Counted from the first letter of the stretch, positions 1 through 9,400 are shown. The stretch: DNA of 32,573 nucleotides from Saprospiraceae bacterium (GCA_027488855.1 JAIYAV010000253.1:1-32573), one strand, 5' to 3'. The notes: a model not told the origin generated them from the letters alone. Program-made: numbers and translations.

Positions 1-179
1 GGATGGTGGGGCTGGCTTCAGCGGGCCTGGACACGGAAAGTGTACAGTTTTTTATCACCCATTCGCCTGCGCCTCATCTTGACGGAAATTACACTATCTT
101 CGCCACTGTAATCGACGGCATGAGTGTGGTTCACGACTTGCATGTCGGTGATGTGATCAATAAAGTCAGCATTCAGTAG
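1..179 (+). CDS. Peptidylprolyl isomerase, cyclophilin type (C-terminal fragment)
   Basis: The reading frame is open at the left edge (first full codon at base 3) and ends at TAG 177-179, giving 58 visible residues. The visible stretch MVGLASAGLDTESVQFFIT, then HLDGNYTIFATVIDGMSVV, matches the end of the cyclophilin fold, where the S-Q-FFI strand and the LDGxYTxFGxVxxGM segment form the active-site wall and last strands. The usual G of F-G-x-V is A here. Cyclophilins catalyse cis-trans isomerisation of prolyl peptide bonds and assist protein folding. The N-terminus is outside the window, so export to the periplasm cannot be judged. It lies 44 bp before gcvT on the same strand and could be cotranscribed with it. 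The family call is well supported despite truncation. Confidence 0.85.
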   Translation, partial: MVGLASAGLDTESVQFFITHSPAPHLDGNYTIFATVIDGMSVVHDLHVGDVINKVSIQ

Positions 180-223
180 CCAAACCCAAACCTGGAACCC
201 AGGAACTTGACAAATAAACACAC

Positions 224-1357
224 ATGAAAAATACTCCACTCACTGAAAAACACATTGCCCTGGGTGCCAAGATGGCGCCCTTTGCTGGCTACAACATGCC
301 TATTTCTTACTCGGGTATTCAGGAAGAGCACCATACCGTACGCAATGGAGTAGGAGTATTTGACGTGTCGCATATGGGTGAATTTATTGTGAAAGGCAAA
401 CAAGCCCTGGAATTGATCCAACACCTCACGACCAATGATGCATCCAAGTTAGGCGTAGGGCAAGCGCAATATTCTTCCTTGCCCAACGACCAAGGTGGGA
501 TCATCGACGATTTGTTGGTGTACCGTTTGCCGGAAGACGATTGTGCCGAGGGTGAGCGTGCCTATATGCTGGTGGTGAATGCTTCCAATATTGAAAAAGA
601 TTGGAATTGGGTCAATGCTCATTTGGAGCCAACTGCTGAATTTGTACGGGGTTTTGATACCCGAGTGATCAATATTTCGGATCAAACTTCATTGATTGCG
701 GTGCAAGGCCCGAAGGCTTTACAAACCTTACAGCCCTTGACCGGCATCGATTTGGGGCGGATCAAGTATTACAACTTCGCCAAAGGTAAGTTTGCCGGGT
801 TTGACAATGTCATTGTTTCCGCTACCGGATACACTGGTGCAGGTGGCTTTGAAATTTATGTTGACAATAAAAATGCCGCAGCGATTTGGGATGCCGTCTT
901 TGAATCTGGCAAATCTCTGGGCATTGCGCCGATCGGTTTGGGTGCCCGTGATACCTTGAGATTGGAGATGGGATTTTGTTTGTACGGCAACGACATCAAC
1001 GACACGACTTCCCCACTTGAAGCTGGGCTGGGTTGGATCACCAAACTGGCTAAACCTAGTTTTATTGGCAAACAGATCTTTGAAGCACAAAAAGCTGCTG
1101 GGGTAAGCCGCAAATTGGTTGGGTTTGTTCTCGAAGACCGCCGTATTCCTCGCCACGACTACGAAATCCTGGATACACAAGGCCAGGTGATCGGTATAGT
1201 GACTTCAGGCTCGCAATCGCCAACCCTGGGCAAACCGATTGGGATGGGCTACGTCAAAACGGAATACGCTGCGCCTGGAACTGAAATTTTTATCTCCATT
1301 AGCGGCAAAAGCTTGCCTGCAACGGTAGTCAAAATGCCTTTCCTACAACAATCTTAA
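224..1357 (+). CDS. gcvT: Glycine cleavage system T protein (aminomethyltransferase)
   Basis: 377 residues, the normal length for GcvT. It takes the aminomethyl group carried on the lipoyl arm of H protein, transfers the C1 unit to tetrahydrofolate as 5,10-methylene-THF and releases ammonia, in the cytoplasm. Family motifs are visible in order: the N-terminal [11 protein letters not shown] segment, DVSHMGE (about residues 47-53), the folate-site stretch [12 protein letters not shown] (about 90-101), GYTGAGGFE (about 205-213), and a C-terminal barrel with GYV. The start follows an AT-rich stretch without a Shine-Dalgarno site, as is usual in Bacteroidota. The other glycine cleavage genes (gcvP, gcvH, lpd) are not in the window, so the system is dispersed. 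Confidence 0.96.
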   Translation: MKNTPLTEKHIALGAKMAPFAGYNMPISYSGIQEEHHTVRNGVGVFDVSHMGEFIVKGKQALELIQHLTTNDASKLGVGQAQYSSLPNDQGGIIDDLLVYRLPEDDCAEGERAYMLVVNASNIEKDWNWVNAHLEPTAEFVRGFDTRVINISDQTSLIAVQGPKALQTLQPLTGIDLGRIKYYNFAKGKFAGFDNVIVSATGYTGAGGFEIYVDNKNAAAIWDAVFESGKSLGIAPIGLGARDTLRLEMGFCLYGNDINDTTSPLEAGLGWITKLAKPSFIGKQIFEAQKAAGVSRKLVGFVLEDRRIPRHDYEILDTQGQVIGIVTSGSQSPTLGKPIGMGYVKTEYAAPGTEIFISISGKSLPATVVKMPFLQQS

Positions 1358-1391
1358 ACAAAAGTACCCGTTTTTACATTTAATTATTTAC

Positions 1392-1409
1392 TTTCAAGAA
1401 ATTTTGAAA
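1392..1409. promoter_or_regulatory. Candidate operator palindrome upstream of the GbsR/MarR-type gene
   Basis: TTTCAA and TTGAAA form a perfect inverted repeat of six-base arms around GAAATT, ending 11 bases before the regulator's ATG. Dimeric winged-helix regulators of the MarR superfamily commonly bind palindromes of this size in their own promoters. Autoregulation is inference; the AT-rich context makes a chance palindrome possible. Confidence 0.35.
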
Positions 1410-1420
1410 CTATTGGACAA

Positions 1421-1921
1421 ATGAACCTGCCCGAAGGAAAGGATAAATTTTTGCAGTCTTGGGGAGCCCTAGGCTCAAGTTGGGGTGTCAACCGCACCAT
1501 GGCGCAAATCCATGCCCTATTGATGATTGCCCCACAGGCACTCAGTGCTGAAGACATCATGGAGGAACTGAAAATTTCACGTGGCAATGCCAACATGAAT
1601 TTGCGAGCCTTGATCGACTGGGGATTGGTGTTCAAAGAACTCAAGGCTGGTGAACGCAAGGAGTTTTTTGTGGCAGAAAAAGACATGTGGAAGGTGGTGA
1701 AAAACATCATCATCCAGCGCAAAAAGAAAGAACTGGAGCCCATGCTCAAAGTACTGGACGAATTGTCGAGCGTAGAGGGCAATGATCCAGAGGCCGAAGA
1801 ATTTGTCCGGATGATCAAAGAAATCAAACTCTTTTCCAGCAAAGCAGATTCTACCCTCGACACCTTGGTGAAAGCGGATTCGAATTGGTTTGTGGGGACT
1901 TTTATGAAAATGATAAAGTGA
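1421..1921 (+). CDS. GbsR/MarR-family transcriptional regulator
   Basis: 166 residues, cytoplasmic. It opens with the GWGxxSxxWG-like helix seen in GbsR-type proteins (here SWGALGSSWGVNRT, about residues 13-26), then a winged helix-turn-helix: helix around LSAEDIMEELKIS (about 47-59), recognition helix RGNANMNLRALIDWGLV (about 60-76), and wing ELKAGERKEFFVAE. The C-terminal half is helical and probably the dimer interface. Proteins of this family regulate membrane or osmolyte-related genes in several Bacteria, but the target here is unknown. It follows gcvT by 63 bp; a palindrome 11 bp upstream of its start may be its own operator. Its TGA stop lies inside the first unit of a heptamer repeat. 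Confidence 0.87.
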   Translation: MNLPEGKDKFLQSWGALGSSWGVNRTMAQIHALLMIAPQALSAEDIMEELKISRGNANMNLRALIDWGLVFKELKAGERKEFFVAEKDMWKVVKNIIIQRKKKELEPMLKVLDELSSVEGNDPEAEEFVRMIKEIKLFSSKADSTLDTLVKADSNWFVGTFMKMIK

Positions 1922-1952
1922 AAAGTGAAAAGTGAAAAGTGAAAAGTGAAAA
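1918..1952. repeat. Heptamer tandem repeat, five copies of GTGAAAA
   Basis: Five exact head-to-tail copies of GTGAAAA. The stop codon of the preceding regulator (1919-1921) is in the first copy. The last copy also provides one arm of the inverted repeat between the two convergent genes. Slippage-prone heptamer arrays of this kind resemble the short tandem repeats described in cyanobacteria; the copy number is probably variable. Confidence 0.85.
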
Positions 1953-2006
1953 AAATAGACCAACCGGTGAAATCCAAATGATGAGCTAATTTTTCATTTT
2001 TCACTT
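1944..2006. terminator. Possible bidirectional terminator between convergent genes
   Basis: AAGTGAAAAA (1944-1953) is the exact complement of TTTTTCACTT (1997-2006), a 10-bp A/T-rich stem separated by 43 nt, placed between the stop codons of two convergent genes. The right arm is rich in T on the + strand and the left arm gives T's on the - strand. The long loop and the lack of a GC core make it a weak call. Confidence 0.35.
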
Positions 2007-3583
2007 CACATCGCTACCACTTTTTGTACGCCAATCGTTCCATTTACATTTACCTGGCAATAGTATTGGCCCATCGGGAGGTTTTGGCGCTGTAGCACAA
2101 ACTGATGAGTTCCTGCTGCATAATACCCTTCTGCCACGTTTTGAACCACTCTGCCCAAGCCATCTAATAAACGTAAGGACACTTGACCGCCATTGATTCG
2201 CAGGCTGATGTTGCTGCTTTCGCGGAATGGATTGGGTCGGGCGTTTAGCTCAAATTGCTCGACTGTCCGCAAATCACGAGTGGGCGTAGAAATGGATTTG
2301 AAGATGGGTAAAATGGGGAACTTCTGGCCCAAAATAGACTCTGGCTGGTCCAAACCAAACCAATCTTTAAGGATGGTGGTGTAAATAGCCCGGAAATCGT
2401 GCTCCATCGGCAAGTCATCCGATTCACCCAAATTGGTAGGCACCTGAGGGTTTTTACCAATGATGCCCGGATTGACCGCCTTGCCAAACACAAATAAGGG
2501 AGCAGCCGCCCCGTGATCCGTTCCAAAGCTACCGTTGGAACCAATCGTGCGACCAAATTCTGAAAAAGTCATTCCCGCCACCTTGTCATCAATGCCCATC
2601 AATTTGAGGTCGTCCTGAAAGGCATAAATGGCTTCCGACAGCATCCGCAACAAATCCGCGTGGTCGCCTTCCAGCGGATTTCCAGAGGAGCTAATCTGTC
2701 CACTATGGGTATCGAAGCCATGCAAAGTGCAAATGTAAATGGGCGTTTTTAGCCCCCCTTTGATCAGTTGTGCCACAATTTTGAGCTGATCAGCCAGGTA
2801 GTTTTTGTCATCGGGAGGATAGAGGGTAGATTGGTTGCGGCCTTTGTCGGCGGCGCCTTTTACGGATTTGAAGTATTGCTGTGCCTGTTGGGTCACCAGC
2901 CGGATGAATTCCAGTTCATCGCCAAAGGGGCTATCGGGCGCGGGTTCCACCACGCTATTGACAAATTCATAATAAGCCTTCGGGTCAGTAATTGCCATGC
3001 CCATCGGCCATTGGCTGCCCACTAAGGCCAGGGACATTACTGCGCCCAATTGTATAGCCAAGGGATCAGGGTTGGCATCGCTCGGATAACCAGTGGGAAA
3101 TCCGGGATAACGCTGCTCCAGGTACCGCCCAGCCCAGCCATTTTCAATGTTCACGTCTGCATCCGAAGCCGACATCCAAATATCGGATGAGCGGAAATGG
3201 GAATAGTCCTGCTCGGGGTACCCTACATTTTGCACCACGGACACCAGGCCATCGTTGTACATTTTTTGAAAAGGTGCCATCGAAGGGTGCAGGCCGTTGG
3301 CTTGAGTGCCTTGTAAGCGCAATACGTTGCGCTCAGGAATCAGTAGATTGCGCCGGAATTTGCTCAAATTGGCGTACTGATCCAGGGGGATAAAAGTATT
3401 GATCCCGTCATTGCCACCGTTCAGTTCGATGAGTACCAATACCCGGTTTTCAGGATTGCCATTGAAGTTCAGGGCGTCCAAAAAAGATTTTTGTGGAGCA
3501 GTATTCAAGGGCATGCCCTTCAAGGTAAAGGAGGCACCGGCTGCTGCTGCACAACTATGATAGAGGAATGATCTACGTTCCAT
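2006..3583 (-). CDS. DUF1501 family secreted protein with T9SS type A sorting domain
   Basis: 525 residues. The N-terminus MERRSFLYHSCAAAAGASFT has a twin-arginine motif (RRSFL) and a small hydrophobic stretch, suggesting Tat export. The body shows DUF1501 marks: VLIELNGGNDGINTFIP (about 49-65), a GLHPSM segment, THSGQ (about 300) and FSEFGRT followed by GTDHG (about 350-370), which are metal-site-like signatures of the alkaline phosphatase/sulfatase-like superfamily. The last 80 residues (from about 446, ARPNPFRE onward) look like a T9SS type A sorting domain, so the mature protein is probably surface-anchored or secreted. It follows a DUF1800 gene by 24 bp in an apparent operon, a pairing common in Bacteroidota and Planctomycetota. 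Its biochemical function is not established. Confidence 0.88.
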   Translation of the reverse strand: MERRSFLYHSCAAAAGASFTLKGMPLNTAPQKSFLDALNFNGNPENRVLVLIELNGGNDGINTFIPLDQYANLSKFRRNLLIPERNVLRLQGTQANGLHPSMAPFQKMYNDGLVSVVQNVGYPEQDYSHFRSSDIWMSASDADVNIENGWAGRYLEQRYPGFPTGYPSDANPDPLAIQLGAVMSLALVGSQWPMGMAITDPKAYYEFVNSVVEPAPDSPFGDELEFIRLVTQQAQQYFKSVKGAADKGRNQSTLYPPDDKNYLADQLKIVAQLIKGGLKTPIYICTLHGFDTHSGQISSSGNPLEGDHADLLRMLSEAIYAFQDDLKLMGIDDKVAGMTFSEFGRTIGSNGSFGTDHGAAAPLFVFGKAVNPGIIGKNPQVPTNLGESDDLPMEHDFRAIYTTILKDWFGLDQPESILGQKFPILPIFKSISTPTRDLRTVEQFELNARPNPFRESSNISLRINGGQVSLRLLDGLGRVVQNVAEGYYAAGTHQFVLQRQNLPMGQYYCQVNVNGTIGVQKVVAM

Positions 3584-3607
3584 GCAATTTTGAGTTTGGG
3601 GAGGTGC

Positions 3608-5296
3608 TTAAATCAATTGGTATTCGGGCTGACCCATTAGGTATTTGTGCAAGGCGGCCAAGCGGTACCAAACCGTGTCGCGGGCAGCTTTGTCTCCGGG
3701 ATTGGCGGTGTAGTTTTTCCAGGCCACCGTCCAGTAATAGTCCTGGGCTTGGCCGGATAGCAAAATGCTCTTCAATACTTGTTTTTTGGCAGTAGAAAAA
3801 GGCATCGGCATCAGGATTTGCAAAATGGAGTCAATTAGCAAGTTTGGATCGTCCGGGCGAGGGAATTGGGCCACAAAAGCAATGTGATCAATAAAAACCC
3901 GATAACCCGACTCCGTTTCATAACGCCAATAAGTCATTACATCGGAATAGATGTTGCGGTTGCGCAAGGTATCGCTGTTGATCCAGTTCCGATAATATTT
4001 GGGTGCTTGCCGAAAAGCTGGCCAGCCCGCTACATTGGGCGGATCGCCGGGCAACATTTGTAAGTCGTTGCAAGTCCAACCCAAACTGGTGAGGATCTGA
4101 TACTGATCATACAAGGTTGGTCCATTGATGTGGACGTTGAAATTGCGCAACACGCCAATGACCAAATCCAGGGGCGTTTTGATGAAACAGCCCTTGTTCA
4201 CAGCATCAAAAAAATGCTCGCTGCGCAGCAATGCCGAGATGGCGGGTAAAATCTGGTACTTGTTCTGGCGCAGAATTTCTGCCAGGGGTTGAATGACGTT
4301 TTTTTCTACCTGCTCGTCAATCTGGTAATACACAAAAAAGCGGTACAACTTCCGGCAGATGTACAGAGATACCTCGTCCTTTTGGAAGATCATATCAATC
4401 AGTTCCCGGACTTCCCGCTCGGCATCGGCCCCACCTTTGATGACCCGATTGTTGTAAAAAGCCGAAAATTGTTTATCCGTTTGGTCGTGCAACCGGGGGT
4501 TCAGAAAAACTTTATTGGTTAGATATTCCAGCCGCCAGCCAGTCAGTACTTTGGCGGCAGCCACTACATCTGACTCGGTGTAGTGCTCGGGATTGTCTTT
4601 GCCAATGGTGAAGAGCTCTTGCAATTCACGGGCATAGTTCTCATCAGGAGCATTGACTTCGTTGTATAGGCCATTGAGAAAAAACAACATGTGTGGATCC
4701 ACGGTCACATCGTACACTAGCTGTTTAAAATCGCCGAGCGCATGTTTGCGCAGGATCATGTAATGCTTGTAACAAGCCTGTCCACTAAAGGAAATATCGG
4801 TGCGGGTAGCAAAATGATTGTGCCAAAACAGGATGAGTTTTTCCAGAATATTGGCTTCGGAAGTGACCATCCGTTCCATCCACCAGCTGCGCCAGGAGGT
4901 GATGCGAAAAAACTCACCCTCATTGTTGCGCTTGGCATTGACCCAGGTTTTACCAAAAGGCACGTCGGGATCAGTAAATTCGTCGTTGTTGTAATTGTTG
5001 ACGGGCGGAGCAGGCTCGGCTTTGGGGACGTTTAAAATAGAGTCCACCGCTTTTTGGGCATTCCCCAACTTATAGAGCTGATCAATTTGAGCTTGGCTAG
5101 CACCAAAAGTAGCGCGCCGCAACAAATGAGCGGCTTGCTCCCTGCCCCATACTCCAGCATAAGGAGTCAGGCCTCCCTGAAGAGTAAATGGAGGAGGAGC
5201 GGTGGGGATTTCTGGTTCAATATAGGGCGTTTCCACCAGCGAGCCCTCAGTTGGGAGTTGTAGGAAAGTCCGTCGAGAAGAGGAAAACTCGGCCAT
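3608..5296 (-). CDS. DUF1800 domain-containing protein
   Basis: 562 residues. Family signatures are visible in order: HLLRRATFGAS (about 57-67), the WRSWWMERM and FWHNHFATR stretches (about 133-168), NYARELQELFTIG (about 220-232), the DVVAAAKVLTGW segment (about 245), KTPLDLVIGVLR, and LGWTCNDLQMLPGDPPNVAGW (about 410-430). DUF1800 proteins are large, helical, usually exported and of unknown activity, and they are almost always encoded beside a DUF1501 protein, as here (24 bp downstream). The N-terminus has SRRTFLQL, a twin-arginine-like motif, but lacks the hydrophobic stretch expected of a Tat signal, so its export route is unclear. A Bacteroidota-type promoter is visible 28 bp upstream. 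Confidence 0.9.
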   Translation of the reverse strand: MAEFSSSRRTFLQLPTEGSLVETPYIEPEIPTAPPPFTLQGGLTPYAGVWGREQAAHLLRRATFGASQAQIDQLYKLGNAQKAVDSILNVPKAEPAPPVNNYNNDEFTDPDVPFGKTWVNAKRNNEGEFFRITSWRSWWMERMVTSEANILEKLILFWHNHFATRTDISFSGQACYKHYMILRKHALGDFKQLVYDVTVDPHMLFFLNGLYNEVNAPDENYARELQELFTIGKDNPEHYTESDVVAAAKVLTGWRLEYLTNKVFLNPRLHDQTDKQFSAFYNNRVIKGGADAEREVRELIDMIFQKDEVSLYICRKLYRFFVYYQIDEQVEKNVIQPLAEILRQNKYQILPAISALLRSEHFFDAVNKGCFIKTPLDLVIGVLRNFNVHINGPTLYDQYQILTSLGWTCNDLQMLPGDPPNVAGWPAFRQAPKYYRNWINSDTLRNRNIYSDVMTYWRYETESGYRVFIDHIAFVAQFPRPDDPNLLIDSILQILMPMPFSTAKKQVLKSILLSGQAQDYYWTVAWKNYTANPGDKAARDTVWYRLAALHKYLMGQPEYQLI

Positions 5297-5323
5297 AAAA
5301 GATTGATTTGCTTGTAGTGATAA

Positions 5324-5354
5324 CGAAGATAAGCAAGATCAATTTTATAGCCAA
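5324..5354 (-). promoter_or_regulatory. Candidate promoter for the DUF1800-DUF1501 operon
   Basis: On the - strand TTGG (5354-5351) and TATCTTCG (5331-5324) are 19 bp apart, resembling the Bacteroidota primary sigma pattern TTTG-N19..21-TAnnTTTG with two mismatches. It lies 28 bp before the DUF1800 start. Not experimentally supported. Confidence 0.45.
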
Positions 5355-5361
5355 CCGATTA

Positions 5362-5580
5362 TCAACACTCCACCAATTCCACAATCTCAAATCCAGCATC
5401 CTTCACAGCTTCCAACACTAGTCCCGCATCAACTCCATCCCCTTCTACACTAAGGATTTTGTCCGGGTTTTCGGTATCTACCGCCCAATTGCTGATGCCC
5501 GGAACCTCATTAATAAATCCAGTCACCGCCTTTACACAGCCGCCACAATTGATATTGGTTTTAAATTTCAGGGAGTCCAT
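5362..5580 (-). CDS. Heavy-metal-associated (HMA) domain protein, CopZ-like
   Basis: 72 residues when started at ATG 5580 (MDSLKFKTNINCGGC). A longer frame reaching 5631 would run through the promoter and palindrome and is unlikely. The metal-binding loop is NINCGGC, giving the CxxC pair C12/C15, followed by the typical ferredoxin-like pattern of hydrophobic strands and the AVKDAGFEIVEL helix-strand end. Proteins of this type bind Cu(I) or a related soft metal and hand it to P-type ATPases. No copper ATPase or regulator gene is in the window, so the metal is inferred. The protein ends in a cysteine. The stop is 65 bp before the DUF1800 start; it is probably its own unit, from a perfect TATTTTTG -7 box at 5602-5595. 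Confidence 0.85.
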   Translation of the reverse strand: MDSLKFKTNINCGGCVKAVTGFINEVPGISNWAVDTENPDKILSVEGDGVDAGLVLEAVKDAGFEIVELVEC

Positions 5581-5594
5581 TCGTTGTTTTTTTG

Positions 5595-5639
5595 CAAAAA
5601 TAAAATCAAGCTTGCTTGCAGACGGTGACAATCGTCACC
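5595..5639 (-). promoter_or_regulatory. Promoter -7 box and operator-like palindrome for the HMA gene
   Basis: On the - strand TATTTTTG (5602-5595) matches the Bacteroidota -7 consensus exactly, 14 bp before the HMA start. No TTTG is found at the -33 position. Instead a perfect inverted repeat, GGTGAC-GATT-GTCACC (5639-5624), covers that place and abuts the stop codon of the upstream gene. A metal-responsive regulator binding here would be the simple reading; the regulator is unknown. Confidence 0.45.
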
Positions 5640-6278
5640 TCAAGGTTTGATCGGAAATAGTTTCATTGCCTCCGCCACACATTGCACCGCTTTTTTGATG
5701 GCCGCTTGTTGGTCTTTATTTAGCGTAATGGTATGGCGGCTGTTTTTATAATTGATCCGAATTTTTTCAATGCCTGAATACGACAAGGTGAAGACATGAT
5801 CCAAGGGAACCAAACAGGTGAGCGTATACAGGCGCATGTTGGTGTTCTTATCGAAATTACCCCGGTCGGGTACGGTATAAAGGCCAATCAGGTCTGAGCC
5901 TTTAGTATTATCAGCGGGGTCAACTTTGGGTACATCTTCACCTAAATTAACCGTATCTTTTAAAGACTCAACTTTCAGGATCACACTAAATCCTTCTTCG
6001 ATGGTCAAAAAATCCCGTTCGGCTAGCCCCAGCACCAGGAAAAAAGCATTCAGGGTATCGTTTTGGGAAAAAGTAAACATCGCTTTCGCCTCTTCGATCA
6101 TTTTGTACCCATCTGCCGTTTGAAAATTGCTGGGAATCATGTAGCCTATATTGATGGCTTTGGTGACCACACTATGGGTACTGTCGAAGTCGTCTACTTC
6201 ATTGATGGCAAAATCACACTGGGCATTCAGGGTGTACAATCCAACACTGAAGAGGAAGAAAAAAAACAAATGCTTCAT
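5640..6278 (-). CDS. Secreted protein of unknown function
   Basis: 212 residues, not recognised. The first 20 residues (MKHLFFFFLFSVGLYTLNAQ) are a clear Sec signal peptide with probable cleavage after LNA; there is no lipobox because the following cysteine lacks the [LVI][AS][GA] context. The mature part (about 192 residues) alternates short strands and charged turns, has three cysteines (one right after the signal, one in LTCLVPL, one in AVQCVAEA), no membrane segment and no sorting tail, so it is probably periplasmic. The pattern LTCLVPLDHVFTLSYSGIEK suggests a beta-sandwich core. It is preceded by a terminator closing the adhesin operon and followed directly by the HMA gene's palindrome; no functional link can be shown. 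Confidence 0.75.
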   Translation of the reverse strand: MKHLFFFFLFSVGLYTLNAQCDFAINEVDDFDSTHSVVTKAINIGYMIPSNFQTADGYKMIEEAKAMFTFSQNDTLNAFFLVLGLAERDFLTIEEGFSVILKVESLKDTVNLGEDVPKVDPADNTKGSDLIGLYTVPDRGNFDKNTNMRLYTLTCLVPLDHVFTLSYSGIEKIRINYKNSRHTITLNKDQQAAIKKAVQCVAEAMKLFPIKP

Positions 6279-6331
6279 AATTACAGGTACTGATGAAGCA
6301 CAAAAATAGAGTAATATACACTAAAAAGAAA

Positions 6332-6361
6332 CCCCCTGACCGGATTACTCCAGCCAGGGGG
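6332..6361 (-). terminator. Intrinsic terminator of the T9SS adhesin operon
   Basis: Read on the - strand, CCCCCTG pairs with CAGGGGG, and the stem continues inward as GCTGG with CCGGT through two wobble pairs, giving about 12 bp closed by AGTAAT. It is followed by TTTCTTTTTAG. It lies 44 bp after the adhesin stop codon. Confidence 0.85.
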
Positions 6362-6404
6362 GTGATTAGATCATGATGTCGAGGCCACCGTGACCCGAAT
6401 CGTG

Positions 6405-9400
6405 TTAACGAATCAAAGTCACGTTGCCTTGTTTGCGGTAGATGCTACCGTCAATACAATTGGCAAGTAAGTAAAATCCATATACATCAGGAGGCAATTG
6501 CTTGCCCCGGAAGGTACCATCCCAACCCACTTTGGGGTCACTGGTTTCAAACATTTTTTGACCCCAGCGATTGTAAATGATGAAAGTCATTCTGTCGATA
6601 CCCCGGCCACGTACATACAGCACGTCGTTCACGCCGTCCTTGTTGGGGGTAAAGCCAGTTGGAACAAAAATGTAAGGCTCTACGCAGTATGGCCCGGATA
6701 CATTAATCTTAATCTTGAGTGTATCCCGACATCCATTGCTGGTAACTATTACACTGTACTCAGTGGTATCCGTAGGCGATGCAATCACCGTGCTACCCGT
6801 GGTCGTATTCAAACCCGTAGAAGGGCTCCAGGAGTAGGTACAATCTGGGCAATTTTCCACTCGAATTGTAGTCGATTCCCCATTTTTAATAGTAGTTGGG
6901 TTCGCGGTCACCCGTACTTTGCTGGCCAAATCCACCACGTTCACTGTGGTGCGCAAGGTGGCGGTACATCCAAATTGGTTGGTCAGCAGCACTTGGGGCT
7001 GGGCTCCATTCTGAGCGAGAATCCTTGCCGAAGGCCCGGTGCGTACATTCGTAATAAACAAATTGGCGGGCGACCAGAGATAGGTTAAATTCTGGCGCCG
7101 ATCGTTATTGGTCACAATGAGTGTCACTTCATCACCAGTTTCGCAGGCAGTAACCGTAGCTGGCAGTGTAGCTCTAACCGGGCGGGCAATGACCGTTACA
7201 GAATCGGTCTCCACACAACCCGCAGCATTGGTGATGCGTACGTAATACGTGCGGGCGACCGTGTCTGGCGTGATGCTCAATTGAGCGCTCCGGCCAATGA
7301 TTGGGTTGATACTACGGTTGTTTGACCACTCAAAAATGGTAGCGCCATTGCCCCTTGCAGTGAGGGTAAACGGATTTAAAGAACACAATGTCGTATCCTT
7401 TCCGGCATCGGCTCGGATTGGTTCTGCTGCCATCACCACCACCTGCCGTACGATGCTACAGGCACCGAATGCATCCGAAATGGTAACCGTATAAGTTGTA
7501 GGTACCGTAACCGTAGTTGTCGGCGTAGCTGATGTAGAATCACTCAAGCCCCTTGCTGGTGACCAACGGTATACCAGATTGGGTTTGCCATTTGGATTGA
7601 TCGGCGTAGGTCGGCCAGCGCAAGTCGTAATCATGCTTGGTGGAGCACCCTTGGTAAGGTCTACTACATCGACCACTGCTGAATCCAAAGGTGCCCCCTC
7701 AAATGGTCCACCCTTGCCGATTGCAGGGCCGCCACCCGTTCCAGTGCCGCCGCCATTTCTGGCTGCGGCGATTTGTGCACGGATGCACACATCATTGGTA
7801 TCGGTAGCCACGGCATAAAAGACCGTTTTACCTGCTGGTACGTTGACACTGATGCGGTTTCCGGTGCCGATCTGGTTTTTCAAAGCGGCATCACTAAACC
7901 AGGTAATCGCTGTTGGGCGTGAAGTGGTGGCGCGCAAGGTCAAGCGGCCCGGTTCACACAGGGAAGTATCTGGCAATGCAATCACCGTAACTGGCTGCGT
8001 GACATTGACCACAATGCGCTTGGTAGTAGAACAACCAGTAGCTGGATCGGTTACGGTCACGGTATACGTGGTTGTAGTTGTAGGCGAAGCAAGTGGGTTG
8101 TACGGCTTGCTCAAATTCAGGCCAGTAGTGGGCGACCAGGTGTACGTATAAGCAGGATTGCCATTGGGATTCAACTCGACGGAACTACCTATACAAATAC
8201 TTTGAGGCGATTTTAAATCTCCTGGCTTGAAGTCGTTGAGGCGTATCCGTGCCGTATCCCTTTTGGTACAAGTGCCCAAAGTTGCTTCTACGATGTATAA
8301 ATTAAGCCCCAATCCAGGCGTAACCGAAAGGTTTCGGCCATTAAAAATGACTTGCCCATTGGCATCCAACCAGCGAAAGGTAGCACCTTGTGCACCACGG
8401 GCCGTAAGTAACACAAAGTCACGCTGGCAAAGCACTGTTTCGGATGGAATGGCTTCCAGATCACCCAGGTCGGTAACGTTGACCCGGATTTCTTTTTCCA
8501 ACCTACAGCCGCTCGCTGGATCCGTAACGGTAACAGTATAGGTAACCGACGCATTTAACGTAGCAATTGGATTGTGCGGATTGGTCAAATTCAGCCCGGT
8601 GGTTGGCGACCAGGTGTAGGTATACGCAGGGTTGCCATTCGGGTTCAGCGGTAGTGGACTTCCGGCGCAAGCTGCCTGTGGAGAAGTAAGGTCACCTGGT
8701 TTGAAGTCGGCCAGGGTCACTTTTATCGTATCCCGTGCGGTACAAGTGCCATTGCTGGCCTGTACGATATAGAGATTTACCCCAACAGCAGGATTAACAC
8801 TGATGGTTTTACCGGTGCCAATTTGAGTACCCGCAGCATTCAACCAACGGAAGGTAACATTGTTGCCATTGGCATCTGCGCGTAGGGTTAGGCCACCTGT
8901 AGCGGTACAAATGCTCGTATCATTGCTGGCTTTGAAGCCTTCAATGGAATTGACATTCACGACGATCGCCCGCTCCTTGAAACATCCCGTCACTGGGTCA
9001 GTGATGGTTACGGTATACCGGGTAGTTTGGCTCGGTGTAGCAACAGGATTGTATGGTTTTCTCAAGTTTAGTCCTGCACTTGGCGACCACTGGTATTGGA
9101 ATGCAGGGTTACCTGTTGGATGCAATTCGACGGCGTCCCCTTTACAGACCGTCAAAGGTGTGGTGAATTGGCCAGGATTAAAGTCGATAAAGCGAACCCG
9201 GATGCCAGAAATGGTATCGGTACAGCCTGTTTCATTCCGGCCAATCACTGTATAGCGGGTATCAGTGCCTTGGGTAGCGGATACTGCTAAGCCTCCATCA
9301 GGTTGGAACGGAGGGGTTATTGGGGTTCCGTTCAGAAGCCAGGTATATCCACTTGCACCCGTTGCAGTCAAGACTAAAGTAGTGCCGACACAAGCTGAGG

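Noticed and set aside
191..203. CCTGG-AAC-CCAGG hairpin before gcvT
   Set aside because: Only five pairs with no T-tract; too weak to call a terminator or operator.
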